Source of the DNA: CAYQCE01 sp964415885
Lineage (GTDB): Bacteria > Zixibacteria > MSB-5A5 > JAABVY01 > JAHJOQ01
Length of the DNA: 64,000 nt
Assembly (NCBI GenBank): GCA_964415885.1
Contig: CAYQCE010000016.1
Location: 1-64,000 of the forward strand
Reading direction: 5' to 3'
Within the stretch, counting starts at the first letter, position 1; every line of letters starts with the position of its first letter. A model generated the notes under the pieces. That model did no database searches. It was not told where the DNA came from and saw nothing but the letters and a program-made list of their open reading frames with translations. Shown in pieces: positions 36,329 to 45,331 of this stretch. A program made the translations under genes and the position numbers.

Positions 36329-37855
36329 TTAGCCGATGAGCTTTTCAGTTGTCTTGAACTGGCTGTTGAAAGCCTCGAGAGCCTTGTGCATCTTCTCCTC
36401 GTTGTCCTCCGTAATAGCCTTCTCCTTCTCGATCGAATGGAGAATATCCGGATAGTCCTTCTCGACGAACTCGAACAGCTCTTCCTCATAGCGATTCAGA
36501 TCATGCACCGGCATAGGATCGAGATATCCCTTTGCGCCGGACCAGATAATCAGCACCTGCTTCTCGAAGCGCATCGGTACATACTGACCCTGCTTCAGGA
36601 TTTCAACCATGCGCGCGCCTCGATTGAGCTGAGCCTGAGTCGCGGCATCGAGATCGGAACCGAACTGGGCAAACGCAGCAAGCTCACGGTACTGTGCGAG
36701 GTCGAGCCGCAGAGAACCCGCTACCTTCTTCATTGCCTTCGTCTGGGCGTTGCCACCCACACGAGACACCGATATACCCACGTTGATAGCGGGACGAATA
36801 CCGGAATAGAAGAGATCCGACTCGAGGAACATCTGACCGTCCGTAATCGAGATCACGTTGGTCGGAATGTACGCGGTAACGTCACCGGCCTGAGTCTCGA
36901 TGATCGGCAGCGCGGTGAGCGACCCACCGCCCAGCTCATCGGAGAGCTTCGCCGCTCTCTCGAGAAGGCGTGAGTGCAGGTAGAATACGTCACCCGGATA
37001 CGCCTCACGTCCCGGGGGACGTCTGAGAAGCAGCGAGAGCTGTCTGTATGACTGCGCCTGCTTCGAGAGGTCGTCGTAGATCACGAGAGCGTGCTTGCCG
37101 TTATCACGAAATTCTTCGCCCATTGTAACGCCGGCATACGGCGCAATGAACTGCATCGGGGCCGGATCGGTAGCGTTGGCTGCGATCACGGTCGTGTACT
37201 CCATCGCCCCGTGCTTCTTGAGTATCTCAACAACCTGCGCCACGGTCGAGGCCTTCTGGCCGATCGCTACATAGAAGCAGTAGACATCGGTATCGCGCTG
37301 ATTGATGATTGCATCGATCGCAACCGCTGTCTTACCCGTCTGACGGTCGCCAATGATCAGCTCACGCTGGCCGCGACCAATCGGGATCATCGAATCGATA
37401 GCCTTCAGACCCGTCTGAAGCGGCTCTTTCACCGGCTGACGTTCGACAACGCCAGGCGCTCTCGTTTCGAGATTTCTGTACTTGTCAGTTGCTATCGGCC
37501 CTTCGCCGTCGATCGGCTGTCCGAGCGAGTTGACGACACGCCCGACGAGCGCATCACCAACCGGAACCGATGCAATTCGGCCGGTTCTGCGAACGGTATC
37601 GCCCTCTTTGATTTCGACGTCGGAACCGAATACGGCTACACCGACATTGTCCTCTTCGAGGTTAAGCACCATTCCCATAATATCGCCCGGGAATGTGACG
37701 AGTTCGGACATCATGACGTCCTCAAGTCCCCACACACGCGCGATACCATCGCCGACCTGAAGCACAACACCTACAGACTCGAGCTCGAGCTTGGTCTCGT
37801 ACTTCGCGATCTCCTGTTTTATTATGGAGCTGACTTCTTCAGGCTTAAGTCCCAT
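36329..37855 (-). CDS. atpA: F-type ATP synthase alpha subunit
   Basis: The 508-residue protein has the non-catalytic P-loop GDRQTGKTA and the alpha N-terminal EEVSSIIKQEIAKYE that binds delta. Spacing and order (atpH, atpA, atpG) are canonical. Confidence 0.98.
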   Translation of the reverse strand: MGLKPEEVSSIIKQEIAKYETKLELESVGVVLQVGDGIARVWGLEDVMMSELVTFPGDIMGMVLNLEEDNVGVAVFGSDVEIKEGDTVRRTGRIASVPVGDALVGRVVNSLGQPIDGEGPIATDKYRNLETRAPGVVERQPVKEPLQTGLKAIDSMIPIGRGQRELIIGDRQTGKTAVAIDAIINQRDTDVYCFYVAIGQKASTVAQVVEILKKHGAMEYTTVIAANATDPAPMQFIAPYAGVTMGEEFRDNGKHALVIYDDLSKQAQSYRQLSLLLRRPPGREAYPGDVFYLHSRLLERAAKLSDELGGGSLTALPIIETQAGDVTAYIPTNVISITDGQMFLESDLFYSGIRPAINVGISVSRVGGNAQTKAMKKVAGSLRLDLAQYRELAAFAQFGSDLDAATQAQLNRGARMVEILKQGQYVPMRFEKQVLIIWSGAKGYLDPMPVHDLNRYEEELFEFVEKDYPDILHSIEKEKAITEDNEEKMHKALEAFNSQFKTTEKLIG

Positions 37856-37922
37856 CTGAAACTCCGTCTATCTTGAGTAGATTCTTTACGAGTCGGTGTT
37901 TCGAAATCTATCTGAACGTATG

Positions 37923-38471
37923 TTAATGCACTTTCAGGGCTTTCAACTGGTCGTTCAAGATCTGGAGCCGGTAACGAATCGAGTTGTCTATGATTCTGTC
38001 ACCGAGCATCACGATCACCCCGCCAATTATCGCCGTATCGACCCTGGTCTTGATCAGTACCTTCCTGTTCGATTTCTTCTCGAGCTGCTCTTTCAGCTTC
38101 TGCTTCTCACCCTCTGTCATATCGACAGCGGTGATCACCTGCGTCTTGACAAAGCCCTTATGGTCCAGAACTATCTCTTCAAACTCTTCTGCAATGGCGT
38201 GCAGGTGCTGGTCGCGATGCTTCGCGACCACGAGCATGAGAAACTCCTCGACGATCCTCGATACCTTGCCGGAAAAGACCGAACGCATTACAGTAAGCTT
38301 GTCCTGATCCCGCACCTGTGGTGCGGCAAGGAAATTCAGCAGCGCCCTGTCCTTCTCCAGCAGGTCATCGATATCCTTCATCTCCTCCGAGACCTGGTCG
38401 ATGACATTCTTCTCCTGCGCAAGCAGGAACAAACCCTGAGCGTACCGTTTTGCTACTTCAGCAGCTAACAT
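37923..38471 (-). CDS. atpH: F-type ATP synthase delta subunit
   Basis: The 182-residue stator subunit is mainly helical, with the C-terminal LIKTRVDTAIIGGVIVMLGD segment characteristic of delta/OSCP. It overlaps the end of atpF by one base. Confidence 0.96.
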   Translation of the reverse strand: MLAAEVAKRYAQGLFLLAQEKNVIDQVSEEMKDIDDLLEKDRALLNFLAAPQVRDQDKLTVMRSVFSGKVSRIVEEFLMLVVAKHRDQHLHAIAEEFEEIVLDHKGFVKTQVITAVDMTEGEKQKLKEQLEKKSNRKVLIKTRVDTAIIGGVIVMLGDRIIDNSIRYRLQILNDQLKALKVH

Positions 38472-38956
38472 CAGACCTTCTCAACATCATTGATGAAACC
38501 TTCGATCAACTCGCGATGCTTGGCTTCGTCAAGCTTCTCGTTGATCATCTTCTCGGTGGCGGAGAGAGTCATTTTCACGATATCGAGCTTGAGCTGTACC
38601 TTAGCCTTGTCGACATCCCGGGAGAGCTCTTTCTTGGCCCGTTCTATCAATTCCTGGGCATCTTTCCGAGCATTCTCCTTTATTTCCGCAGCCACACTCT
38701 GGCCTTCACGGATCGACTCCTGGATCTTTGTCCGGGCTTCCGCCTCCGCCTCTTTCATACGGGCTTCATAATCGGCCCTCAGCTCTTCCGCCTTCTTCCG
38801 TTCGCCTTCCGCCGCGTCGAAATCGGACTGTATCCTCTCCCGACGTTCATCGATCATCTTTAGCAGCGGGCCCCAGGCGTACTTCTTCAGAATGAAGAGA
38901 GCGATTAGGAAACCGATGATGTGTGTTAATATCTGTTGCCACTCTAAACTGATCAC
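38471..38956 (-). CDS. atpF: F-type ATP synthase b subunit
   Basis: The 161-residue protein has one N-terminal membrane helix (ILTHIIGFLIALFIL) followed by a long charged coiled coil. I place the start at GTG 38956, six nt behind AGGAG, which puts the family-typical SLEWQQILTH at the N-terminus. An in-frame ATG at 39013 would add 19 residues in the atpE-atpF gap. Confidence 0.93.
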   Translation of the reverse strand: MISLEWQQILTHIIGFLIALFILKKYAWGPLLKMIDERRERIQSDFDAAEGERKKAEELRADYEARMKEAEAEARTKIQESIREGQSVAAEIKENARKDAQELIERAKKELSRDVDKAKVQLKLDIVKMTLSATEKMINEKLDEAKHRELIEGFINDVEKV

Positions 38957-39039
38957 AACAGACTCCTGTCTAACCGATTTTGGATTGCTGTGCCAACGTT
39001 GAAGGGCGGACATTTTATCCGCCCTCTAAACTGTTCTGC

Positions 39040-39276
39040 TTACGCGCCTATCTTGCCCGAAAGGACGAAGAAACCGACGAGCGAGTAAATGGTCAGCGCC
39101 TCGATAAGAGCCGCACCGATAATCATACCGACCTGAATCTTACCTGCGGCCTCCGGCTGACGGCCCATGGCCTCCATGGCCGAACCTACCGCGCGTCCCA
39201 GACCCAGCGCAGATCCCACGCCTGCGAGTGCAAGGCCTATCGGCAGCGCAAAACCCAATGCAGTCTGATAATCCAT
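39040..39276 (-). CDS. atpE: F-type ATP synthase c subunit
   Basis: The 78-residue hairpin has two membrane helices and the RQPEA polar loop. The ion-carrying Glu is in AALIEALTIYSLV. Residues that ligate sodium in Na+-type rings (a Gln in helix 1, a Ser after the Glu) are replaced by Leu and Ala, so proton use is likely. GGAGGAGC precedes the ATG. Confidence 0.97.
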   Translation of the reverse strand: MDYQTALGFALPIGLALAGVGSALGLGRAVGSAMEAMGRQPEAAGKIQVGMIIGAALIEALTIYSLVGFFVLSGKIGA

Positions 39277-39306
39277 AGCTCCTCCAGAGAGTGTTAAACC
39301 AACGAT

Positions 39307-40227
39307 TTAATGTTCTTCTTCATGGTGATCGTGCGGCATCAACAGCGAAAAGTAAACAGATGCCAGCAGACTGAACACCAGTGCCTGTATAGTCGATGTC
39401 AAAAGAGCGAGGAATATGAACGGCAGATGAAGCGGCAGACCGACCGGCGACGACATAAACGCCAGAGTCAGAACACCGAGACCGACAAACGCCGCAATAA
39501 GAACGTCCTCACCCATTATATTGCCAAACAAACGCAGAGCCAGGCTGAACGGCTTGGCGAGCTCCCCGATGATGTGGATCGGGAGATTAAGCGGCACCAG
39601 AACCCACGAGATAACATCCTTCGGCTCACCGGCAAGATGGAACAGCCATCCTCCCAGTCCCGCATGACGAATAGCGCTCGCCTGAACGTGTAGAAACACA
39701 CAGATCGCAAGCGCAGCGGTCGTATTCAGATTTGCCGTGGATGAATGAAGGAATGGCACAAGCCCCGCGAAATTCATAAACAGAATATATACGAACAACG
39801 TACCGAGGAACGGGACATATCGTGGTCCCCATTTCTCGCCTACTATTCCGATGAAGAAATTCGACAGCCCCTCGACAATCATCTCGACTGCAGACTGAAG
39901 CCGCCCCGGCACGAGTTTCCGACGGCTGTAAACAATCATCGCCACCGCACAAAGGCACGCCGCGATGAACAGCGCGAAAACCACGACCTCGAAATGATGA
40001 AGGAACGGCATGATGCCTTCCTTCGGATGATGGAGCGCATCATTCAGAAGAGTGATTGCGTTCGGAAGCACGGGTACATCGGCGGCTCCGGCACCGTGCT
40101 CCGCGGCCTGCTGAGCGTGTTCGGCAACGACATGACCGACCGTGTGAGCGGTATCCTCGAGTTCGCCTTGCGTCGTAACCTGCCCGCCGTGCACGGTCAT
40201 TATCTCCCAGAGGGGCAACAAGTTCAT
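39307..40227 (-). CDS. atpB: F-type ATP synthase a subunit
   Basis: The 306-residue membrane protein has the essential Arg in LALRLFGNIMGE, the half-channel helices, and a long His/Ala-rich N-terminal periplasmic segment (about residues 1-75) beyond the usual length. The tail is also His/Glu-rich. It overlaps atpI by 4 nt (ATGA). Confidence 0.97.
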   Translation of the reverse strand: MNLLPLWEIMTVHGGQVTTQGELEDTAHTVGHVVAEHAQQAAEHGAGAADVPVLPNAITLLNDALHHPKEGIMPFLHHFEVVVFALFIAACLCAVAMIVYSRRKLVPGRLQSAVEMIVEGLSNFFIGIVGEKWGPRYVPFLGTLFVYILFMNFAGLVPFLHSSTANLNTTAALAICVFLHVQASAIRHAGLGGWLFHLAGEPKDVISWVLVPLNLPIHIIGELAKPFSLALRLFGNIMGEDVLIAAFVGLGVLTLAFMSSPVGLPLHLPFIFLALLTSTIQALVFSLLASVYFSLLMPHDHHEEEH

Positions 40228-40628
40228 CGAGATGCTCCCTTCTTGCTTTCAGCAAGTTTCATCCATTTGGAGTCGACGAAAAGTATACCCAGGACTTTAA
40301 GCACTATGACTCCAAACAAAAGAACAAAGCCGATCATATATGAGGAGACCGGCGCAATATCGGCTGAGAGTATCAGGTACCCCGCGAAATAGAGTACCGG
40401 AAATTTGACTATGGAAATCGCGAAGATAGGCAGAGGCTTGCGATCGCCGGGCGTAATCGTATGCTTGATTATTCCCTTGATGAAATAAAGGTTCGCACAG
40501 TTGAAAATGAGGCCTATCGAGATTCCGAGTGAATATGACCAGTCGAAGTATACCGTACCGAATATAAAAATCGCGACTGATAGGATTAATGAAGTTCTGA
40601 TTGTTCTGGCAATGAATTCAAGACCCAT
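40224..40628 (-). CDS. atpI: ATP synthase subunit I-like membrane protein
   Basis: The 134-residue protein has four predicted membrane helices and a short charged loop (HTITPGDRKPLP). Its position between atpZ and atpB and the ATGA overlap with atpB mark it as the operon's I-type protein, which helps assemble the c ring. Sequence conservation is low. Confidence 0.82.
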   Translation of the reverse strand: MGLEFIARTIRTSLILSVAIFIFGTVYFDWSYSLGISIGLIFNCANLYFIKGIIKHTITPGDRKPLPIFAISIVKFPVLYFAGYLILSADIAPVSSYMIGFVLLFGVIVLKVLGILFVDSKWMKLAESKKGASR

Positions 40629-40670
40629 AGTTGCTAATCCGTCGAAATGCCGAATCTCCTGTGGATCGTT

Positions 40671-40910
40671 TTAATCATCCAAGCTGTCTGAGACTCTCTT
40701 GATGATTCTGTACACTTCCTTACCAGCTGCAACGAAACCGAGGACAACAAGGACATACATCAAGTATGGTTCTGTACCGAGCTTCTCGTCCAACCATCTA
40801 CCGGCAAACAACCCGATTAGCGGTCCCACCGCGAGCATCGCGGGGATGATTCCGAGTAGTGAAAGCTGCCGATATAGCCTGTATTTCTCCTTCTTATCCG
40901 TTTCGCCCAC
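40671..40910 (-). CDS. atpZ: AtpZ-like small membrane protein
   Basis: The 79-residue protein has two membrane helices (LLGIIPAMLAVGPLIGLFAG and YVLVVLGFVAAGKEVY) with the GxxxGxWLDxKLGTEP turn of AtpZ/AtpI proteins. It starts with GTG at 40910, with no clear ribosome-binding site, only 18 nt after the promoter -10. It is the first gene of the ATP synthase operon. Confidence 0.85.
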   Translation of the reverse strand: MGETDKKEKYRLYRQLSLLGIIPAMLAVGPLIGLFAGRWLDEKLGTEPYLMYVLVVLGFVAAGKEVYRIIKRVSDSLDD

Positions 40911-40928
40911 CCAAAAATTTGAAAAGCA

Positions 40929-40956
40929 AATATAGAATATGCTCTGGTGATGTCAA
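40929..40956 (-). promoter_or_regulatory. Promoter of the ATP synthase operon
   Basis: On the minus strand a perfect TTGACA (40956-40951) and TATATT (40934-40929) are separated by 16 nt. The same boxes and spacing occur at the rpsT promoter. The predicted leader to the GTG of atpZ is only about 12 nt. Confidence 0.82.
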
Positions 40957-41124
40957 GCAATTTGTGAAAAAATTAACAGACTTTCGCAAGCCGTTATGTC
41001 CATTTCCTTTACCCACACTATCTACGTTCGAATCGGCACCCCGGATTAGACCCCAAAACATAACCGGGCCACGCTGTCCAAAGCAGGCGCGTTGAACGTG
41101 TAATCGGAAGAGATATTCGCCCTG

Positions 41125-42909
41125 CTAATGCTCCGCAGGCGTCAGATCATGTACTGGGATGGTCGCTGCCATGGCTTTCTTGCGGATATCGGGGTCGGTG
41201 CCGGGTTGGGGAAGTCCCTCGATGAACCTGCGAAGGTAAATCGTAAATGTCGTCCCTGAATGAGCCGAAGACTCCACTTCTATATACCCGCCCAGGCTTT
41301 CAACTATGCGCCTGACTATCGAGAGCCCGAGACCGGTGCCGTCCTTCTTGGTAGAGAAGAACGGTTCAAAGACACGGTCATGCTGATCCGGCGGGAATCC
41401 GGGTCCGTTATCCGAGACGGTCAGCTTCACCCATTCGAAGTCCGAGAAACGGCCACCATCCGATTTATGGCTGACCACAGTGCTCGAGCCGACTTCAACG
41501 ACAACCCTCCCCTTATTGTCGCCGATCGCCTGGACAGCGTTTACAACGAGGTTAAGAAGGAACTGCTTGAACATTTCCTCATCGCCCGAGATATATTCGG
41601 TTGTGCTCTCGGAGTGATGTTCGAGCGAGATGCTTTTGTTGTAGGATGAATGATGACGGACTATGTCGAATATTTCGAGAACCAGGTGGTTGACTTCCAC
41701 CTTGGCGAAAGTTGGCCGCTTCACCCGTGCATACTCGAGGAATTCTCCGAGGATGTTGTTCAACCGAGCCGATTCCTTCAGCATGAGGTTCATCAGTCGC
41801 TCATTTTCACCCTCAGTCGGGATACTGTCTTTGAGCACTTCCACAGAGCCGGAGATTGCGGCGAGCGGATTGCGTATCTCGTGCGCGATTGCCGATGCGA
41901 GCTCTCCAACAGCCGCTAACCGGTCCGCGCGGCGCATCTTATCCTCGACCTTCTTCGCGAGTGTAAGGTCTTGAAACACCGTAACGACACCTCGAACGCC
42001 TGTGTCGCTTTCACCCAGAATCGAAGTCGACATTCCGATTGGCACGGTTTCGCCGTCTTCTTTCATCATGCTTATCTCACTTCGGATATCGTGCTCCGAT
42101 GATTTCAGAACCGCGAGTATTTTCTCAGCGAACTGGGGCATTGTCCCTTGAAAGACTTCGAGACAGCTCTTCCCCTTTATTTCGACTTCGCGGAAGCCGG
42201 TTATTTTCTCGGCAGCCCGATTGAAATACACGATGCGCCCATAGTTATCCAGAGTGATCAGCCCGGAATTGAGATGCTTCAGAATCTCATCGGTTTCGAG
42301 CCGAACTCGCTTTAGGCTCTCGGATGCATTGAACAGTTCGCGGTCCTTTGCGCGAATTCGCTCCGCGAGATATCCCGAGATAAAAGCCGACAGGTAGAAG
42401 ATGCAGAGGTGGATGAAAATCGTGTAAAAGATGTCGTCGTTCAATACGTACAGACTTCGCACTGAGCCCAGACTAAGCGCCTCCGCCAACTCTGCGCCGG
42501 CTCCAAGCCACACTGCTACCGCGAATGCCATCGATGCGACCGTAGCGATCAGCAATGTGCCCACGAGACGGTATGCGAGTGCTGCAGAGACAATAGTCAG
42601 AACGAACAGCCCGGAGAACGGACTCGACAGACTGCCCGAGTTACGCACAATGAACGCTTCGAGAACAAGCTCACTTATGAGTTGAAGCGCGATAAGCTGC
42701 CCGGTCAGCCTGGAAAGCACCAATCTACGCCTGAAAGACATCGAAGCCAGGAAGAGCAAAGTTATAAGAGAGTACGCTACAAACGGAACATAGAGACCGA
42801 AGTGATTCCGGAATGAAACGATGATGCTCCCGAAAACGACGAGAAACACCACGAGTCGCAGGGGCATGAACCAGGTGTTTCTGAGCTCGCTGTGGTCTGT
42901 GTATTTCAT
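41125..42909 (-). CDS. PilS-like membrane sensor histidine kinase with PAS domain
   Basis: From the ATG at 42909 the protein has about 594 residues. It has five to six N-terminal membrane helices, a coiled linker, and a PAS domain (HLNSGLITLDNYGRIVYFNR). A HisKA phosphoacceptor lies in ASAIAHEIRNPLAAISG, and an HATPase domain carries NAVQAIGD, DNGPGFPP and GTGLGLSIVRRIVESLGG. This layout matches PilS/NtrB-class kinases. The neighbouring pilB-T-C genes support a pilus-related role, but no PilR regulator lies in the window. An in-frame ATG 35 codons upstream overlaps the terminator of pilC, so the later ATG is preferred. Confidence 0.88.
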   Translation of the reverse strand: MKYTDHSELRNTWFMPLRLVVFLVVFGSIIVSFRNHFGLYVPFVAYSLITLLFLASMSFRRRLVLSRLTGQLIALQLISELVLEAFIVRNSGSLSSPFSGLFVLTIVSAALAYRLVGTLLIATVASMAFAVAVWLGAGAELAEALSLGSVRSLYVLNDDIFYTIFIHLCIFYLSAFISGYLAERIRAKDRELFNASESLKRVRLETDEILKHLNSGLITLDNYGRIVYFNRAAEKITGFREVEIKGKSCLEVFQGTMPQFAEKILAVLKSSEHDIRSEISMMKEDGETVPIGMSTSILGESDTGVRGVVTVFQDLTLAKKVEDKMRRADRLAAVGELASAIAHEIRNPLAAISGSVEVLKDSIPTEGENERLMNLMLKESARLNNILGEFLEYARVKRPTFAKVEVNHLVLEIFDIVRHHSSYNKSISLEHHSESTTEYISGDEEMFKQFLLNLVVNAVQAIGDNKGRVVVEVGSSTVVSHKSDGGRFSDFEWVKLTVSDNGPGFPPDQHDRVFEPFFSTKKDGTGLGLSIVRRIVESLGGYIEVESSAHSGTTFTIYLRRFIEGLPQPGTDPDIRKKAMAATIPVHDLTPAEH

Positions 42910-42910
42910 A

Positions 42911-42948
42911 CCGAAAAAGAGACATCTCCGGACAGAGCCGGAGATGTC
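42911..42948 (-). terminator. Intrinsic terminator after pilC, overlapping the kinase leader
   Basis: A perfect 11-bp inverted repeat (42921-42931 with 42938-42948, 6-nt loop) is followed on the minus strand by TCTTTTTCGG (42920-42911). It ends the pilus gene run 20 nt after the pilC stop and 2 nt before the kinase ATG. Confidence 0.82.
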
Positions 42949-42967
42949 GAGTTGAGTTTGTTTGGGC

Positions 42968-44167
42968 TTAGCTGATCTTGCCGATGATGTCGAACATCGG
43001 TAGATACATCGCAATCAGGATTCCACCGATGACCACACCCATTACAACGATGACGACCGGTTCGATCATCGACGTCAGAGCGCTGACAGCGGCGTCGACC
43101 TCCTCATCATAGAAGTCGGCTATTTTGTTGAGCATATCATCGAGTCCACCGGTCTTCTCACCGACGGAGATCATCTGGATTACCATCGGAGGAAAAACGC
43201 CGCATTCCTTGAGAGGTCCGGTAATGGTATCACCTTCCGCGATCGAAATGGATGCCTTCTTGATGGCGTTCTGCACGACCTTGTTCCCGGCTGTCTTTGC
43301 CGTAACGTTGAGAGCGTCGAGAATCGACACACCCGATGATATCAGGGTTCCCAGCGTCCGCGAGAATCTCGACACCGAGGATTTCCGGATCAGATCGCCG
43401 ACAGCCGGCATCGCCAGCTTGAACCTGTCGAGTTGCAGTCGTCCGGATTCTGTCCTCCCCCAGAGGTGAATGCCGACGAAGAGCAGAACGAAGCCGATGA
43501 TAATCATCGTGAAATAGTCGTTCAGGAATGCCGAAATCTGCAGGACGATCTGAGTCGGTGCCGGGAGTTCTGCGCCGAGATCCTTGAACATCTTCGCAAA
43601 GGTCGGCACGATGAACTTGAGCATCGCGACAGTCACGCCGATTGCCACGATGGAAACAACGATCGGGTAGACGAGTGCGCCCTTGACTTTGCGCGCGAGG
43701 GCATCGGCCTTCTCACGGTAGTTGGCGAGACGGATGAGAATCACGTCCAGCGCACCACCGACTTCACCAGCCTCGACCATGTTCACATAGAGCTCGTCGA
43801 ATACCTTCTTGTGTTTTCGAAGAGCCTCTGACAGCGTCGTACCACTCTGCACCGATTCCTTGACCTGCGCGGTGATCTTCCTTAGCTCAGCGGCCTCCAT
43901 CTGCTGGGACAGAATCTCGAGACACTGAACCATCGGCAAACCGGCGGATATCATCGTTGCAAACTGGCGGGTGAATCGCGAAATGTGTATCTTCTTTATG
44001 CCCGTACCGATCTTGATATTCAGATCCGACGGCTTTCGCGATATGGAATTCACCAGTACACGATTGTTCCGCAGTATCCTCTCCAGTTCCTGCTTGTTCC
44101 TGGCCTTGACCTGGCCGACCACAGGAGAGCCGGATACGGATTTCCCCTTGTATTCATAGACGGGCAA
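42968..44167 (-). CDS. pilC: Type IV pilus inner-membrane platform protein PilC
   Basis: The 399-residue GspF/PilC-family protein has two repeats of the T2SSF domain (about 70-190 and 270-390), each with ISAGLPMVQCLEIL- or ISSGVSILDALNVT-like segments. Three membrane helices are present. It is the third of the consecutive genes pilB, pilT, pilC. Confidence 0.96.
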   Translation of the reverse strand: MPVYEYKGKSVSGSPVVGQVKARNKQELERILRNNRVLVNSISRKPSDLNIKIGTGIKKIHISRFTRQFATMISAGLPMVQCLEILSQQMEAAELRKITAQVKESVQSGTTLSEALRKHKKVFDELYVNMVEAGEVGGALDVILIRLANYREKADALARKVKGALVYPIVVSIVAIGVTVAMLKFIVPTFAKMFKDLGAELPAPTQIVLQISAFLNDYFTMIIIGFVLLFVGIHLWGRTESGRLQLDRFKLAMPAVGDLIRKSSVSRFSRTLGTLISSGVSILDALNVTAKTAGNKVVQNAIKKASISIAEGDTITGPLKECGVFPPMVIQMISVGEKTGGLDDMLNKIADFYDEEVDAAVSALTSMIEPVVIVVMGVVIGGILIAMYLPMFDIIGKIS

Positions 44168-44198
44168 GGTAAACCTCCTTGCGTGTTCCTACTGTATT

Positions 44199-45275
44199 CT
44201 AAGCGGTTGCTCCAGTAGTTTTGCGCGATATCATCTCGTTGAGCTCTGTCGGATTCGCACTCCGAGCGAGAGCGTCACCAACGGTGATTTTCCTGCTCAG
44301 ATAGAGATCAGCCAGAGAATCATTCATTGTTCTCATACCGTACTTCTGTCCGGTCTGTATGAGACTGTATATCTGATGTGTCTTATCGTCACGAATCACC
44401 GCGCGCACCGCTGGAGTCACAATCAGCACTTCCGTTGCCAAAACGCGCCCACCGCCGATCTTCGGAATTAACTGCTGTACTGCGACAGCCTGAAGAACGA
44501 ACGACAGGGTCACACGAACCTGGTCCTGCTGGTTGGTCGGGAAGACGTCAATGATCCTATTGATCGTCTCCGCTGCCGAGTTCGTGTGCAGAGTCGCAAA
44601 CGCAAGATGACCTGTCTCGGATATCCTGATGGCGGACTCGATTGTCTCGAGATCTCTCATCTCACCGACGAGTACGACATCCGGATCCTCTCGCAGAGCG
44701 TACTTCAGCGCCGATGCGAAGGTCCGAGTATCCGCGAATACCTCGCGCTGGTTGACGATACAATTCAAGTGCCGGTGAAGATACTCTATCGGGTCCTCCA
44801 CGGTCAGGATGTGCTCCTGACGCTCGCGGTTGATTCTGTCAATTATGGCAGCAAGAGTCGTCGACTTACCCGAACCGGTTGGACCGCAGATGAGCACAAG
44901 CCCCTTCGGCAGATTCGACAGATCCGCTATTGTCTTCGGTATTCCGAGCTCCTCGAAGGTCTGGACTTTGAATGGTATCTGCCTCAATGCAACTGCAACA
45001 TTGCCTCGTTGCACAAAGATATTGCAGCGGAACCGTGAGAGGTTCTCGATACCGAATGAGAGATCGAGTTCACTGTTCTCCTCGAATTTCAGCCGCTGCT
45101 TCTCATTCATCATTGAGTACGCGAGCTTTTTCGTGACCTCCGGGGTGAGAATGTCCATATCCATCTTGACGAGTTTGCCGTCAACCCTGACTACGGGCGG
45201 CACACCCACCGTCAAATGAAGATCCGAAGCCCCTCTTTGTATCATGATTTCGAGTAGTTCGCGCAACGATACCAT
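44199..45275 (-). CDS. pilT: Type IV pilus retraction ATPase PilT
   Basis: The 358-residue hexameric ATPase has Walker A GPTGSGKST, the Asp box EDPIEYLH, VGEMRDLETI, and the PilT-specific C-terminal LIQTGQKYGMRTMNDSL. It lacks the N-terminal domain of PilB. It disassembles pilin for twitching motility. It lies between pilB (56 nt) and pilC (31 nt). Confidence 0.97.
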   Translation of the reverse strand: MVSLRELLEIMIQRGASDLHLTVGVPPVVRVDGKLVKMDMDILTPEVTKKLAYSMMNEKQRLKFEENSELDLSFGIENLSRFRCNIFVQRGNVAVALRQIPFKVQTFEELGIPKTIADLSNLPKGLVLICGPTGSGKSTTLAAIIDRINRERQEHILTVEDPIEYLHRHLNCIVNQREVFADTRTFASALKYALREDPDVVLVGEMRDLETIESAIRISETGHLAFATLHTNSAAETINRIIDVFPTNQQDQVRVTLSFVLQAVAVQQLIPKIGGGRVLATEVLIVTPAVRAVIRDDKTHQIYSLIQTGQKYGMRTMNDSLADLYLSRKITVGDALARSANPTELNEMISRKTTGATA

Positions 45276-45331
45276 CTTTATGACCTCTTATTATCGGTTT
45301 ATAATGATTGCCTGTTTGATTTTCAATTTTC

